Shown: positions 1-8,141 of the stretch, in pieces
Layout of the letters: each line of letters starts with the position of its first letter
Position numbering within the stretch: position 1 is the first letter of the stretch
NCBI GenBank assembly: GCA_963769605.1
Contig: CAVYML010000002.1
Span: forward strand, 310,001 to 374,000
From: Fen-1254 sp963769605
GTDB lineage: Bacteria > Bacteroidota > Ignavibacteria > UBA10030
DNA length: 64,000 nt
Reading direction: 5' to 3'
Program-made: the position numbers and the translations under genes
Notes under the pieces: generated by a model
Told to the model about the DNA's origin: nothing
Database searches by the model: none
Seen by the model: the letters and a program-made list of their open reading frames with translations, nothing else

Positions 1-2
1 TT

Positions 3-389
3 TTGCCTGTCCTTGTATATGCATATGCAAATAAGGGAAAGATACTAGTAATAGAACAGCCGGAGATTCATCTTCATCCTCAATTACAGGCAGAGCTTGG
101 TGATGTATTCATCCAGTCTGCTCTCGGTGAAAACAAGAACACGTTTATTCTTGAAACGCATAGCGAACATTTAATTCTTCGGATTATGCGAAGAATGCGG
201 GAGACTTTTGAAGGGACTTTACCAGAAGGACAACACCCATTAACTCCAAAAGATGTCTCTATTTTGTATGTCGAACCAGATGGAGATAAAAGTATTATAC
301 GAGAAATGCCGTTAAATGAACGCGGCGAACTTGTGAAATCATGGCCAGGCGGTTTCTTCGAAGAAGGATTAAGGGAGGTATTCGCTTAA
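3..389 (+). CDS. AAA ATPase, DUF3696-type, C-terminal part (5' end outside window)
   Basis: The reading frame is open from the window edge, so only the last ~128 residues are present. The visible part holds a Walker B-like strand (ILVIEQPEIHLHPQ), a switch-type segment ETHSEHLILR, and the terminal WPGGFFEEGLREVF signature. I associate that ending with DUF3696-containing AAA ATPases of the ABC/OLD-like class. Such ATPases often occur in two-gene operons with a variable partner and are frequent in defence islands; here the partner starts 2 nt after the stop. The Shine-Dalgarno GGAGG of the next gene lies inside this gene, so the two are translationally linked. The Walker A motif would lie upstream and cannot be seen. 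Confidence 0.8.
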   Translation: MPVLVYAYANKGKILVIEQPEIHLHPQLQAELGDVFIQSALGENKNTFILETHSEHLILRIMRRMRETFEGTLPEGQHPLTPKDVSILYVEPDGDKSIIREMPLNERGELVKSWPGGFFEEGLREVFA

Positions 390-390
390 T

Positions 391-1314
391 ATGTTGACCG
401 AGTATGCATTAATTCCAGATATTCTTGATGCTTCCTGTTACAGCGCTCAAGGCATTTGTTCCGTTCATCTTCAGGGATTGAAAGAAGTCGTATTGCGTGA
501 AGCATTAGTAGCTGATTTGCATAATGGAAATTTAGGGAAATATATAAGTGCAAATGCCAATCGTTGGGACCCGAAAGGGAAGGAATTATTTAAAAAAATT
601 GTCACTCAAAATAGATTGATTTCCCGTCCAGCAATAGGTTTAACCACACCTAATGTTGACACCGAATGGATTGATGAGGCGTATGCATCTCACAATAACG
701 AGCCTCTTGATGGTATTATCACATCAGAAGTGAACAAGCTCCATCGCCAAGACCCAATAATTGCTTCGATTGAGAAACTGTCATCTGCTATATGGTGGCA
801 GAATCGTACTTCTTCTATTAGAGTTCTAAGGAATACCCAAAGCTACATCAAAGCGCTTGAGAAAATTCTGCGATATTCCAACTCTATAATGTTCATCGAT
901 CCGCACTTGCATCCTTATAAGCATAGTTATCGTGAGTTCGAGTTACTATTAGCAGCGATAAGAAATACTACTCCAAAACCTTTAATTTCTATCCACAGGG
1001 TGTGCTATGATGGCACTCCTCAAAACAAAATCAGTAATCAAGATTGGGAATCGTTATTTCGAAAAAAATTCAGCACGGGACTTTTGCATTCAGGCGTTAC
1101 AGTAGAAATATATATTTGGGATGTTTTTCATTACCGTTATGTGGTTTCAGATCTTATTGGATTGTTCATAGATAACGGCCTCGATTTAGATCAACAACCT
1201 GGAAGAATTTTGCAAATTGCCCGCTTAGGTAAGATAGACTCGGATGATATTCAACGTGAATTCGATCTGGCAAGTGGAAGACATCAACTGATACACAAAT
1301 TTTCAATTCCTTAG
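391..1314 (+). CDS. Unknown protein with PLD/MIT_C-like motifs, partner of the upstream ATPase
   Basis: 307 residues, no signal peptide or membrane segment. I do not recognise a named family over the full length. The C-terminal half has a strand ending in IMFIDPHLHPY and a later strand FHYRYVVSDLIGLFIDNGLD. That order resembles the phospholipase D-like MIT_C fold, where an HxR/K strand is followed by a D and a G-L-D element; here the middle shows H-Y-R-Y then S-D, a degenerate version. The N-terminal half may serve recognition. It is preceded by GGAGG at about 373 within the ATPase gene, so the pair should be co-translated. By position it could be the effector of a two-component ATPase/effector defence unit; that is inference from context only. 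Confidence 0.6.
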   Translation: MLTEYALIPDILDASCYSAQGICSVHLQGLKEVVLREALVADLHNGNLGKYISANANRWDPKGKELFKKIVTQNRLISRPAIGLTTPNVDTEWIDEAYASHNNEPLDGIITSEVNKLHRQDPIIASIEKLSSAIWWQNRTSSIRVLRNTQSYIKALEKILRYSNSIMFIDPHLHPYKHSYREFELLLAAIRNTTPKPLISIHRVCYDGTPQNKISNQDWESLFRKKFSTGLLHSGVTVEIYIWDVFHYRYVVSDLIGLFIDNGLDLDQQPGRILQIARLGKIDSDDIQREFDLASGRHQLIHKFSIP

Positions 1315-1326
1315 TAGGATAATATT

Positions 1327-2862
1327 ATGGGGACATTACCAGTTATTGCATTAACATTTATAGGTACTCTGATAGGTGCCGCTATTGTTTGGTTTTTATC
1401 AAGACGACTTATAGCTGCGAGTTATGAAAAAGGAGTTTCTTCCATAAGTTCAGAGAAAGCTGTTTTGGAAGAACGGTTAATCGCTCGCGATCAAAATATT
1501 ACAGAACTCCGATCTGAATCAGATGCTTATATTAAAGAGATAGAAGATATTTCGAATGAATTGAAGGAAGAAGCCGAAAAGAGGTTTAAAGCTGAATAAA
1601 AGAATCTCCGTATCCCTGAGTTAGAAACAACCATCGATAAAAAGGATACAGAGAATTCTGCGCTGAACGAAGAGATTACTGCGCTTAAAGAAGAGTTAGC
1701 AACTCTCCAAACAACTGTTCAAAAAGAACGCCAATCTGCGCAAGAAAAATTGGAGATTATCGAAAAAGCACAAACAGAATTATCAAACACATTCAAAGCG
1801 CTTTCGTCAGAAGCTCTCAGAAATAACAACACTTCTTTCCTTGACCTCGCAAAAGAAACATTAACGAAATATCAAGAATCAGCTAAAGGTGATTTGGAAA
1901 GCCGTCAAAAGGCAATTGATGAATTAGTCTCTCCGTTGAAAACATCCCTTGAAAAAGTTGATGGTCAAATAAGGGAAATAGAAAAGGATAGGGTCGGTGC
2001 CTACTCTTCTCTTGAGCAACAGTTGAAATCGCTTGCGGAATCTCAAGTATCACTACGAACCGAAACAACTAATCTTGTTAAGGCACTTCGAGCGCCAACG
2101 GTTCGTGGTCGATGGGGTGAAATCCAACTACGCAGAGTTGTTGAAATGGCGGGGATGGTTAACTATTGTGATTTCGTAGAGCAATCATCTGTATCTACTG
2201 AAGATGGTCGCCTTCGACCAGATCTCGTTGTTAAACTTCCAAATAATAAGAATATTGTTATTGATGCAAAAACCCCACTTCAATCATATCTGGATGCGCT
2301 TGAAACTCCTGACGAAAATATTCGGATTCAAAAGCTGAAAGACCATGCTGCTAAGGTTCGTGATCATGTCGCAAAATTGAGTGCAAAAGCATATTGGGAT
2401 CAATTCACTCCTACACCGGAGTTTGTCATTATGTTCCTTCCCGGTGAAACATTTTTCAGTGCAGCACTTGAACAGGATCCATCTATAATTGAATATGGTG
2501 TAGAACAACGTGTCATTATCGCAACACCGACGACACTGATCGCATTACTTCGTGCGGTTGCCTATGGTTGGAGGCAGGAGCAAATCGCAGAGAGCGCGCA
2601 AGAAATTAGCGAATTAGGCAAAATGCTGTATGAACGCATTCAAGTTATGGCAGGGCATTTTTCAGAAATCAAAAAGGGTATTGAAAAAACTATTGATTCA
2701 TATAATAAAGCGGCGGGTTCCTACGAAACTCGCGTTCTAGTTTCCGCCAGAAAGTTTAAGGAATTAGGTGTGATAAGTGGTACAGATATCGAGGTAATCG
2801 AAACAATTGAAAAGGTACCACGACAAATTGAAACAACTGAAACAAAGAGCAATGCAGAATGA
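1327..2862 (+). pseudogene. rmuC: RmuC family protein interrupted by an in-frame TAA
   Basis: RmuC proteins are membrane-anchored, coiled-coil, nuclease-fold proteins that limit DNA rearrangements. The first 90 codons (1327-1599) give an N-terminal membrane helix (about residues 4-24) and the start of a coiled coil, then stop at TAA 1597-1599. The same frame stays open from 1600 and continues as coiled coil (ELETTIDKKD, EEITALKEELATL) straight into the RmuC core. Core motifs are RGRWGEIQLRRVVEMAGM, DGRLRPDLVV, IVIDAKTPL and FLPGETFFSAAL. The joined frame is 512 codons, about the usual length. CAA to TAA is one transition, so a nonsense mutation or base error is the simplest cause. An internal TTG at 1750 could restart a soluble 370-residue product. 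It lies 12 nt after the putative effector gene. Confidence 0.85.
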
Positions 2863-2947
2863 TTGATTTATCGATTGAAAACATCTTAGATTTAGATGAG
2901 TTGATAATAATATCTCAAACGACAACGTCTTGTATCTAAAAAAGAGA

Positions 2948-2978
2948 GATGGAGCCCACTTTTAAAGTGGACTCCATC
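2948..2978. terminator. Long hairpin after rmuC, possible terminator
   Basis: GATGGAG-C-CCACTTT and AAAGTGG-A-CTCCATC pair over 14 of 15 positions around a very tight loop. There is no T-run on the + side (TGTTAGAGG follows). On the minus side the hairpin is followed by TCTCTCTTTTTT, so it would terminate leftward transcription better than rightward. The gap 2863-3119 holds nothing else that I recognise. Confidence 0.45.
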
Positions 2979-3119
2979 TGTTAGAGGAGACAATATTTTT
3001 GGATTGAACATGACTATCAACACTTATGCAGCAAGGATTCGTTCGGCAACCCTCGACTTGGCCGGGGATGATGTTCGGGTTTGTGTCCGATCCATCAGGT
3101 GTGATATGAGGACACTCTG

Positions 3120-4469
3120 ATGTCCGCCAGCAATACTTCCACGCAGCTTGAACGTGGGCTCGGCCTCAAAGAAGCCTCCGCGCTCAACATGATCAACATG
3201 GTGGGGATTGGTCCCTTTATTGTCGTTCCTTTTGTTGTAAAATCTATGGGCGGTCCTCAGGCGATGGCTGCATGGGTCGCTGGCGCCTTGCTCGCGCTGA
3301 TGGACGGCTTCGTTTGGTCGGAACTCGGCGCCGCGATGCCTAAGGCAGGAGGCAGTTACTTTTTCCTGCGCGAATCGTACGGCCCTGCCCGCTGGGGCAA
3401 AGCAATGTCGTTTCTTCTTATATGGCAAACAATGTTTCAGGCTCCACTCGTTATCGCCTCAGGCGCCATCGGTTTCTCTCAGTATTTTACTTATCTCGTA
3501 CCGCTGACAAGTATAGAGCAAAAAGCCATCTCCGGAGCTCTCGTCGTCATTCTTGTGATTCTTCTCTATAGACGCATTACCACAGTCGGCAGGTTGTCAC
3601 TTCTATTATGGACAGGCGTTGTGCTTACATTCATCTGGCTCATTTGGGGAGGCATTACGCATTTCGAGAGCCGTTTGGCGTTTGACTTTCCGGCCGGCGC
3701 GTGGAATTTTTCGTGGTTGTTTTTTGCAGGATTGGGTCAGGCGACAGTCCAGACCATTTACACATACCTTGGCTACTACAATGTGTGTCAGCTCGGCGGA
3801 GAGGTGAAAGCACCTGAGAAAAATATTCCGCGAAGTATTTTCATTTCCATAATAGGAATTGCGATTCTGTATCTCGCCATGCAGATGAGCATCTTCGGCG
3901 TTGTTCCATGGAAGGAAATTGCAGAGTCTCCCTACATTGTCAGTACATTTGTCGAGCGCATCTATGGCGGACATGCTGCAACCGCAGCGACCGTTCTCAT
4001 CCTCTGGATTGCATTTGCATCGTTGTTCTCGGCTTTGCTTGGATATTCCCGCATTCCATACGCTGCTGCAACTGAGGGTGCGTTTTTCTCGCCGTTCGCA
4101 CGCCTCCATCCGACAAAACACTTTCCCCATATTTCGCTGCTTATGCTGGGGGGCACGGCGTTCGTTTTCAGTTTGTTCTTCAAACTGACCGACGTGATAA
4201 AGGCAATACTTGCCATGCGGATTCTTGTGCAGTTCATGGGACAGGCGGTCGGTGTGATGCTCCTCCGGCGGCGACGGCCATCCGAACAACTGCCGTTCAA
4301 GATGTGGCTCTATCCCGTTCCCGCTCTTCTGGCGCTTGTGATGTGGGGAGCTATTTTCTATTCTACGGGTACTGCGTTTATGGCTGCCGGCGGCGGTGTC
4401 GTAGCGGCGGGCATTTTTGTGTATCTCCTCCGAGGGCGGATTATTCATGAATGGCCATTTGAAAAATAA
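3120..4469 (+). CDS. Amino acid permease, APC superfamily
   Basis: 449 residues with about 12 hydrophobic segments. The first begins with GLKEASALNMINMVGIGPFI, matching the TM1 unwound glycine motif of APC transporters (xxG[IV]G). PKAGGSYFFLRESYGP matches the loop after TM2/TM3 in this family, and GEVKAPEKNIPRSI is the typical amphipathic segment after TM6. It should import or exchange amino acids across the inner membrane; substrate cannot be told. The start at 3120 follows GAGGA at about 3108. Base composition looks richer in G+C than the upstream ATPase/rmuC block, consistent with a boundary between that block and the core genome. The NCS2 permease gene follows after 81 nt. Confidence 0.88.
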   Translation: MSASNTSTQLERGLGLKEASALNMINMVGIGPFIVVPFVVKSMGGPQAMAAWVAGALLALMDGFVWSELGAAMPKAGGSYFFLRESYGPARWGKAMSFLLIWQTMFQAPLVIASGAIGFSQYFTYLVPLTSIEQKAISGALVVILVILLYRRITTVGRLSLLLWTGVVLTFIWLIWGGITHFESRLAFDFPAGAWNFSWLFFAGLGQATVQTIYTYLGYYNVCQLGGEVKAPEKNIPRSIFISIIGIAILYLAMQMSIFGVVPWKEIAESPYIVSTFVERIYGGHAATAATVLILWIAFASLFSALLGYSRIPYAAATEGAFFSPFARLHPTKHFPHISLLMLGGTAFVFSLFFKLTDVIKAILAMRILVQFMGQAVGVMLLRRRRPSEQLPFKMWLYPVPALLALVMWGAIFYSTGTAFMAAGGGVVAAGIFVYLLRGRIIHEWPFEK

Positions 4470-4511
4470 TAAATGACGAAACACGGCACGGGAATAATAC
4501 AACAACGAACT

Positions 4512-4540
4512 TTGACAGGACAAAACGAAAAATAATATTT
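4512..4540 (+). promoter_or_regulatory. Possible promoter of the NCS2 permease
   Basis: TTGACA at 4512-4517 is followed about 17 nt later by ATATTT (4535-4540) and then by the gene at 4551. The -10 match is weak and the resulting leader would be very short, so this is tentative. Confidence 0.3.
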
Positions 4541-4550
4541 CGGCAGGACT

Positions 4551-5861
4551 ATGAAAAACATCATTATCAAATATTTCGATTTGGAAAAACTCGGCACAAC
4601 GATCCGGCGGGAACTAACGGCCGGCATTACGATATTTGTAACGATGGCATACATTATCGTTGTCAACCCCAAAATATTGGAAGCGGCGGGAATGCCTTTC
4701 GGCGCTTCTATGGCCGCTACTATTATAAGTGCATTTTTTGGAACTCTTCTTATGGGATTGTATGCCAGGCGCCCGTTCGCTATTGCACCATATATGGGGG
4801 AAAATGCCTTTATCGCATTTACAGTGGTCAAAGTGATGGGCTATTCCTGGCAAACGGCGTTGGGAGCAATCTTTGTAAGCGGAGTGCTGTTCACGATTCT
4901 TACACTCTTAAAAATACGAAGTTGGCTTGCCGAAGCGATCCCGCAATCGCTCAAAATTTCTTTTACGGTAGGTATAGGATTATTTCTTGCATTTATCGGT
5001 TTGAACGAGACAGGCATCGTTCAACTCGGTGTTCCGGGTGCGCCGGTTCACGTTGGGAATTTTCATAGGCCGGAGATCATGCTGGCAATATTCGGATTTT
5101 TATTGATGGGTTTTTTGATGATGAAACGTGTAAATGGCGCAATGCTGATAGGCATCCTGACCGTTACGGTACTTGGTTTCATCATCGGATTGGTTCCCAT
5201 ACCCGCACAATGGTTCAGTCTACCGCCTTCTCTTACACCCATTTTTCTTCAGCTTGATATCGCCGGTACTCTAAGCTGGGGAATGTTTTCTGTTGTGCTT
5301 ACTGTGTTTGTCATGGCTTTTTTGGATACGATTGGGACACTGATAGCGCTCGGCTATAAAGCCGATTTGCTGGATGAGAATGGAAATCTTCCGGGAATTG
5401 AAAAACCGATGCTGGTGGATGCAGTTGCGACGACCATCGCTTCACTGCTTGGAACAACAACCACGGGCGCGTACATCGAATCGGCAACAGGAATTGCGGC
5501 TGGCGGCAGGTCAGGATTGACTGCAGTGGTTACTGCGCTCCTTTTTCTCAGTGCACTTATCTTTACACCGTTTTTTACTGTCATTCCCGGTTTTGCGTAC
5601 GGCCCTTCTCTTATTATCGTCGGTGTGCTGATGATTGCCCCCGTGGTAAAACTCCGATTTGATGATCTTTCGGAAGCTATTCCGGCTTTTTGTGTAATCA
5701 CACTTATGAGTTTTACATATAATATAGGAATAGGAATGACGGCCGGATTTGTACTCTATCCGTTGTTTAAAGTACTCAATCGCAAAGCAAAGGATGTACA
5801 TCCGGGCTTGTGGGTAATGGCAGGATTGTCACTGTTGTTCTATGTTTTCTATCCTTATTGA
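4551..5861 (+). CDS. NCS2 family purine permease, AzgA-like
   Basis: 436 residues, about 12-13 membrane segments. TAGITIFVTMAYIIVVNP near the N-terminus, FLDTIGTLIALG in the middle and TTTTGAYIESATGIAAGGRS are diagnostic of the AzgA subfamily of the nucleobase-cation symporter-2 family, which takes up adenine, guanine or hypoxanthine with protons. Length agrees with the family (430-450). The start at 4551 is preceded by GGCAGGACT, a weak ribosome site. No purine-riboswitch-like fold is apparent in the short leader. It may share a transcript with the amino acid permease upstream, but there is a candidate promoter between them. Exact substrate is not decidable. Confidence 0.93.
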   Translation: MKNIIIKYFDLEKLGTTIRRELTAGITIFVTMAYIIVVNPKILEAAGMPFGASMAATIISAFFGTLLMGLYARRPFAIAPYMGENAFIAFTVVKVMGYSWQTALGAIFVSGVLFTILTLLKIRSWLAEAIPQSLKISFTVGIGLFLAFIGLNETGIVQLGVPGAPVHVGNFHRPEIMLAIFGFLLMGFLMMKRVNGAMLIGILTVTVLGFIIGLVPIPAQWFSLPPSLTPIFLQLDIAGTLSWGMFSVVLTVFVMAFLDTIGTLIALGYKADLLDENGNLPGIEKPMLVDAVATTIASLLGTTTTGAYIESATGIAAGGRSGLTAVVTALLFLSALIFTPFFTVIPGFAYGPSLIIVGVLMIAPVVKLRFDDLSEAIPAFCVITLMSFTYNIGIGMTAGFVLYPLFKVLNRKAKDVHPGLWVMAGLSLLFYVFYPY

Positions 5862-6053
5862 ACGAATATACTAATAGCGAATGTATGAGATTCGAGTCAG
5901 ACGTCGTCGAATGTTTTACGCTTGTGTGTTCCATTTGCCTGTTTTAGACAAATGTAGATATTTCGGCCAGGGATATCGCAAGATGGCGGCGCAATATTGC
6001 GAGAAGCTTGGTTTAAAAAAATGTTTTTCATTCACATTCAGGAGCTCATTGCA

Positions 6054-8009
6054 ATGAAATTCAAGCGCGCACTTCTTGTCAGTCTGTTTGCGGTCTCGGT
6101 TGCGGCTGGACAGTCTGCTTTAGACAACTTGCTGTCTCCGTCGCGTCTGCCGTTTCTCAAGTCGAGTAAATTGATACAAATTTCCAGTAATGACACTACG
6201 GGGGGAAATGACGACTTCATAACTATTCCTGCGGGCGCTGTCGCGCGGCTTGCGGACATCCGCGGGCCCGGAGTCATCACGATGTTCTGGACGACGATTG
6301 CATCGCCCGATAAATATTTCCTGCGGCATATCGTTCTCCGGATGTACTGGGACGGGGAAAAAGATCCATCGGTTGAAGTTCCTATCGGAGACTTTTTCGG
6401 TACAGGGTTCCAATACAAAGAATACGTCACGCAGTTTGTCGGCATGTCGAGCGGAGGGTACTATTGTTATTTCCCGATGCCTTTTAATATCTCCGCTCGG
6501 GTTGAGGTGGTGAACGAAACCGGTCAGGCAATCCCATCATTGTACTACCACATCGACTATCATAAACTTCCCGGACCATTAGACTCCTCGGTTGCATATT
6601 TCCATTCTTCATGGCACCGTGAGATCCGGACTGATCCTTCGCATTATTATACGCTTCTTGAAGCGGAAGGGGAGGGTCAGCTTGTTGGAATCAATATGAG
6701 CATGCAGAGTTATGACAGCGGGCTTACTTTTCTTGAGGGAGACGAAATGATTTACATCGATGGTGAAAAGCAGGCATCGATTAAAGGAACAGGCACCGAG
6801 GATTATTTCAACAGCGGGTGGTATTTCAATCAGGGGGAGTTCAATGCGCCCTATCATGGATTGATTCTCAAGGACGAAACGCTTGGAAGAATTGCTGCAT
6901 ATCGTTTCCATATACTCGATTGTATACCTTTTAAAAAATCGATTCGTGCCCTTATCGAACACGGGGATCAAAATACTCAAATAGCCGATTACAGCAATAC
7001 CGCTTATTGGTACCAGAAGGAGCCGCACCGTCCCTTTGCACAAATGCTTCCTCCCGGACTTCGTATTCCGCTCAGAGTTCAGGTGCCGAACGGCGCGTTG
7101 GAGGCAGAGTCGCTGACACCGCAGTGCACCACTCTTTCTTCTTCAGTCGAAGACATGTCGGCGTATGGGGCGGATTGGAGCGGGTTTAAACAGTTGAAGG
7201 TGAAAGCAGAAAAGAAAGGCGACAAGTTTTCCCTTATGCTGCCGGCTCATGAAGGCAGGTACGATGTTGATGTGTACTTCTCGAAGGGTCATGCCTGCGG
7301 CAATGTCGATGTTCTCCCGCTGGGTGCTGCTGGGGCGAGTTACAGCGGGTACAGCGAGGTGATCGTTCCCGGGGGAAAAATTTCTTTGAAGAATCTCCGT
7401 CCGCTTCATGGAGAAATTGTGCTGCAATTCGTCGTAAAGGACAAGGATCCGGCATCGGCCGGATATGAGGTTGGCTTAGATGCATTTGCATTGCATCCGT
7501 ATCGTGCATTCATACCGGCATGGTACATTTGCGGTCCGTTTCCAAATGCACAGGATTCCTTGCTTGGCCGGCTTGGCCTTGACCTTGTCTACCCGCCCGA
7601 GCAGGAGATAAACCTGAAGAAAACCTACAGGGGTGCGGGCGGGCGGGAAGTGCGTTGGCAGTTGGCAAAGGTTCAGGAGTCAGGATTTTTAGACCTGACC
7701 ATATTCCATCCCTCAGATTTTGTCGTTGCATACGCTTTGAGCTATGTCTATTCACCGCACGAGCAGACGCTGCCCCTATACGTCGGGAGTGATGACGGTA
7801 TAAAAGTATTTCTGAATGGAAAGGAGATTTATCGCCTGTTCAAGATCAGGCCTGCGGTTCCCGATCAGGATACAGTTGCGGCAAAACTTCAGAAAGGATG
7901 GAACACACTCCTTCTAAAAATTGAAAACAATCTGGTCGGATACGGATGTTATGCCCGTTTTTCTGATCCGGAAGATTCTCTCATATTCAGAACATCAAAG
8001 CGCAGATAA
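6054..8009 (+). CDS. Secreted DUF2961 protein, glycoside hydrolase family 172
   Basis: 651 residues from the ATG at 6054, chosen because AGGAG precedes it and it starts a clean signal peptide (MKFKRALLVSLFAVSVAAG, cleavage near GQS). In-frame codons upstream to 5997 lack a ribosome site. The catalytic region carries the family hallmark GTGTEDYFNSGWYF (about residue 245) plus RGPGVITMFW near the N-terminus. DUF2961 was renamed GH172 after members were shown to act on fructofuranosides and arabinofuranosides. The C-terminal ~130 residues form a sugar-binding-like beta-sandwich (SDDGIKVFLNGKEIY, LQKGWNTLLLKIEN). It is probably periplasmic or exported and acts on a furanose-containing glycan. It stands alone, ending in a bidirectional terminator shared with the convergent M13 gene. 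Confidence 0.88.
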   Translation: MKFKRALLVSLFAVSVAAGQSALDNLLSPSRLPFLKSSKLIQISSNDTTGGNDDFITIPAGAVARLADIRGPGVITMFWTTIASPDKYFLRHIVLRMYWDGEKDPSVEVPIGDFFGTGFQYKEYVTQFVGMSSGGYYCYFPMPFNISARVEVVNETGQAIPSLYYHIDYHKLPGPLDSSVAYFHSSWHREIRTDPSHYYTLLEAEGEGQLVGINMSMQSYDSGLTFLEGDEMIYIDGEKQASIKGTGTEDYFNSGWYFNQGEFNAPYHGLILKDETLGRIAAYRFHILDCIPFKKSIRALIEHGDQNTQIADYSNTAYWYQKEPHRPFAQMLPPGLRIPLRVQVPNGALEAESLTPQCTTLSSSVEDMSAYGADWSGFKQLKVKAEKKGDKFSLMLPAHEGRYDVDVYFSKGHACGNVDVLPLGAAGASYSGYSEVIVPGGKISLKNLRPLHGEIVLQFVVKDKDPASAGYEVGLDAFALHPYRAFIPAWYICGPFPNAQDSLLGRLGLDLVYPPEQEINLKKTYRGAGGREVRWQLAKVQESGFLDLTIFHPSDFVVAYALSYVYSPHEQTLPLYVGSDDGIKVFLNGKEIYRLFKIRPAVPDQDTVAAKLQKGWNTLLLKIENNLVGYGCYARFSDPEDSLIFRTSKRR

Positions 8010-8097
8010 TCGCACGCAGACAAGCTTGGAGCGGGATGCGATACTTGGCATACGGATTTGTGTTTTAGAAAAATGTCTGGAGTCATACAGGGCACAG

Positions 8098-8130
8098 AAA
8101 GAAAGCTCCGGTTAACCGGAGCTTTCTTTT
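8098..8130. terminator. Bidirectional intrinsic terminator
   Basis: A perfect 16-bp palindromic arm pair (AAAGAAAGCTCCGGTT / AACCGGAGCTTTCTTT) is followed by a T-run on the + strand and by TTTCTTTC-rich sequence on the minus strand. It sits between the convergent GH172 gene and M13 peptidase gene and would serve both. Confidence 0.85.
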
Positions 8131-8141
8131 TAAACTGATAT

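Noticed and set aside
3606..4523. Long open frame (305 codons) on the minus strand opposite the APC permease
   Set aside because: Codon content is Cys/His/Arg-rich without any fold, and it lies wholly over a clear membrane transporter gene; it is a shadow frame.
4470..4550. Purine riboswitch upstream of the NCS2 permease
   Set aside because: The 81-nt gap is A-rich and shows no three-stem fold or conserved purine-aptamer bases.
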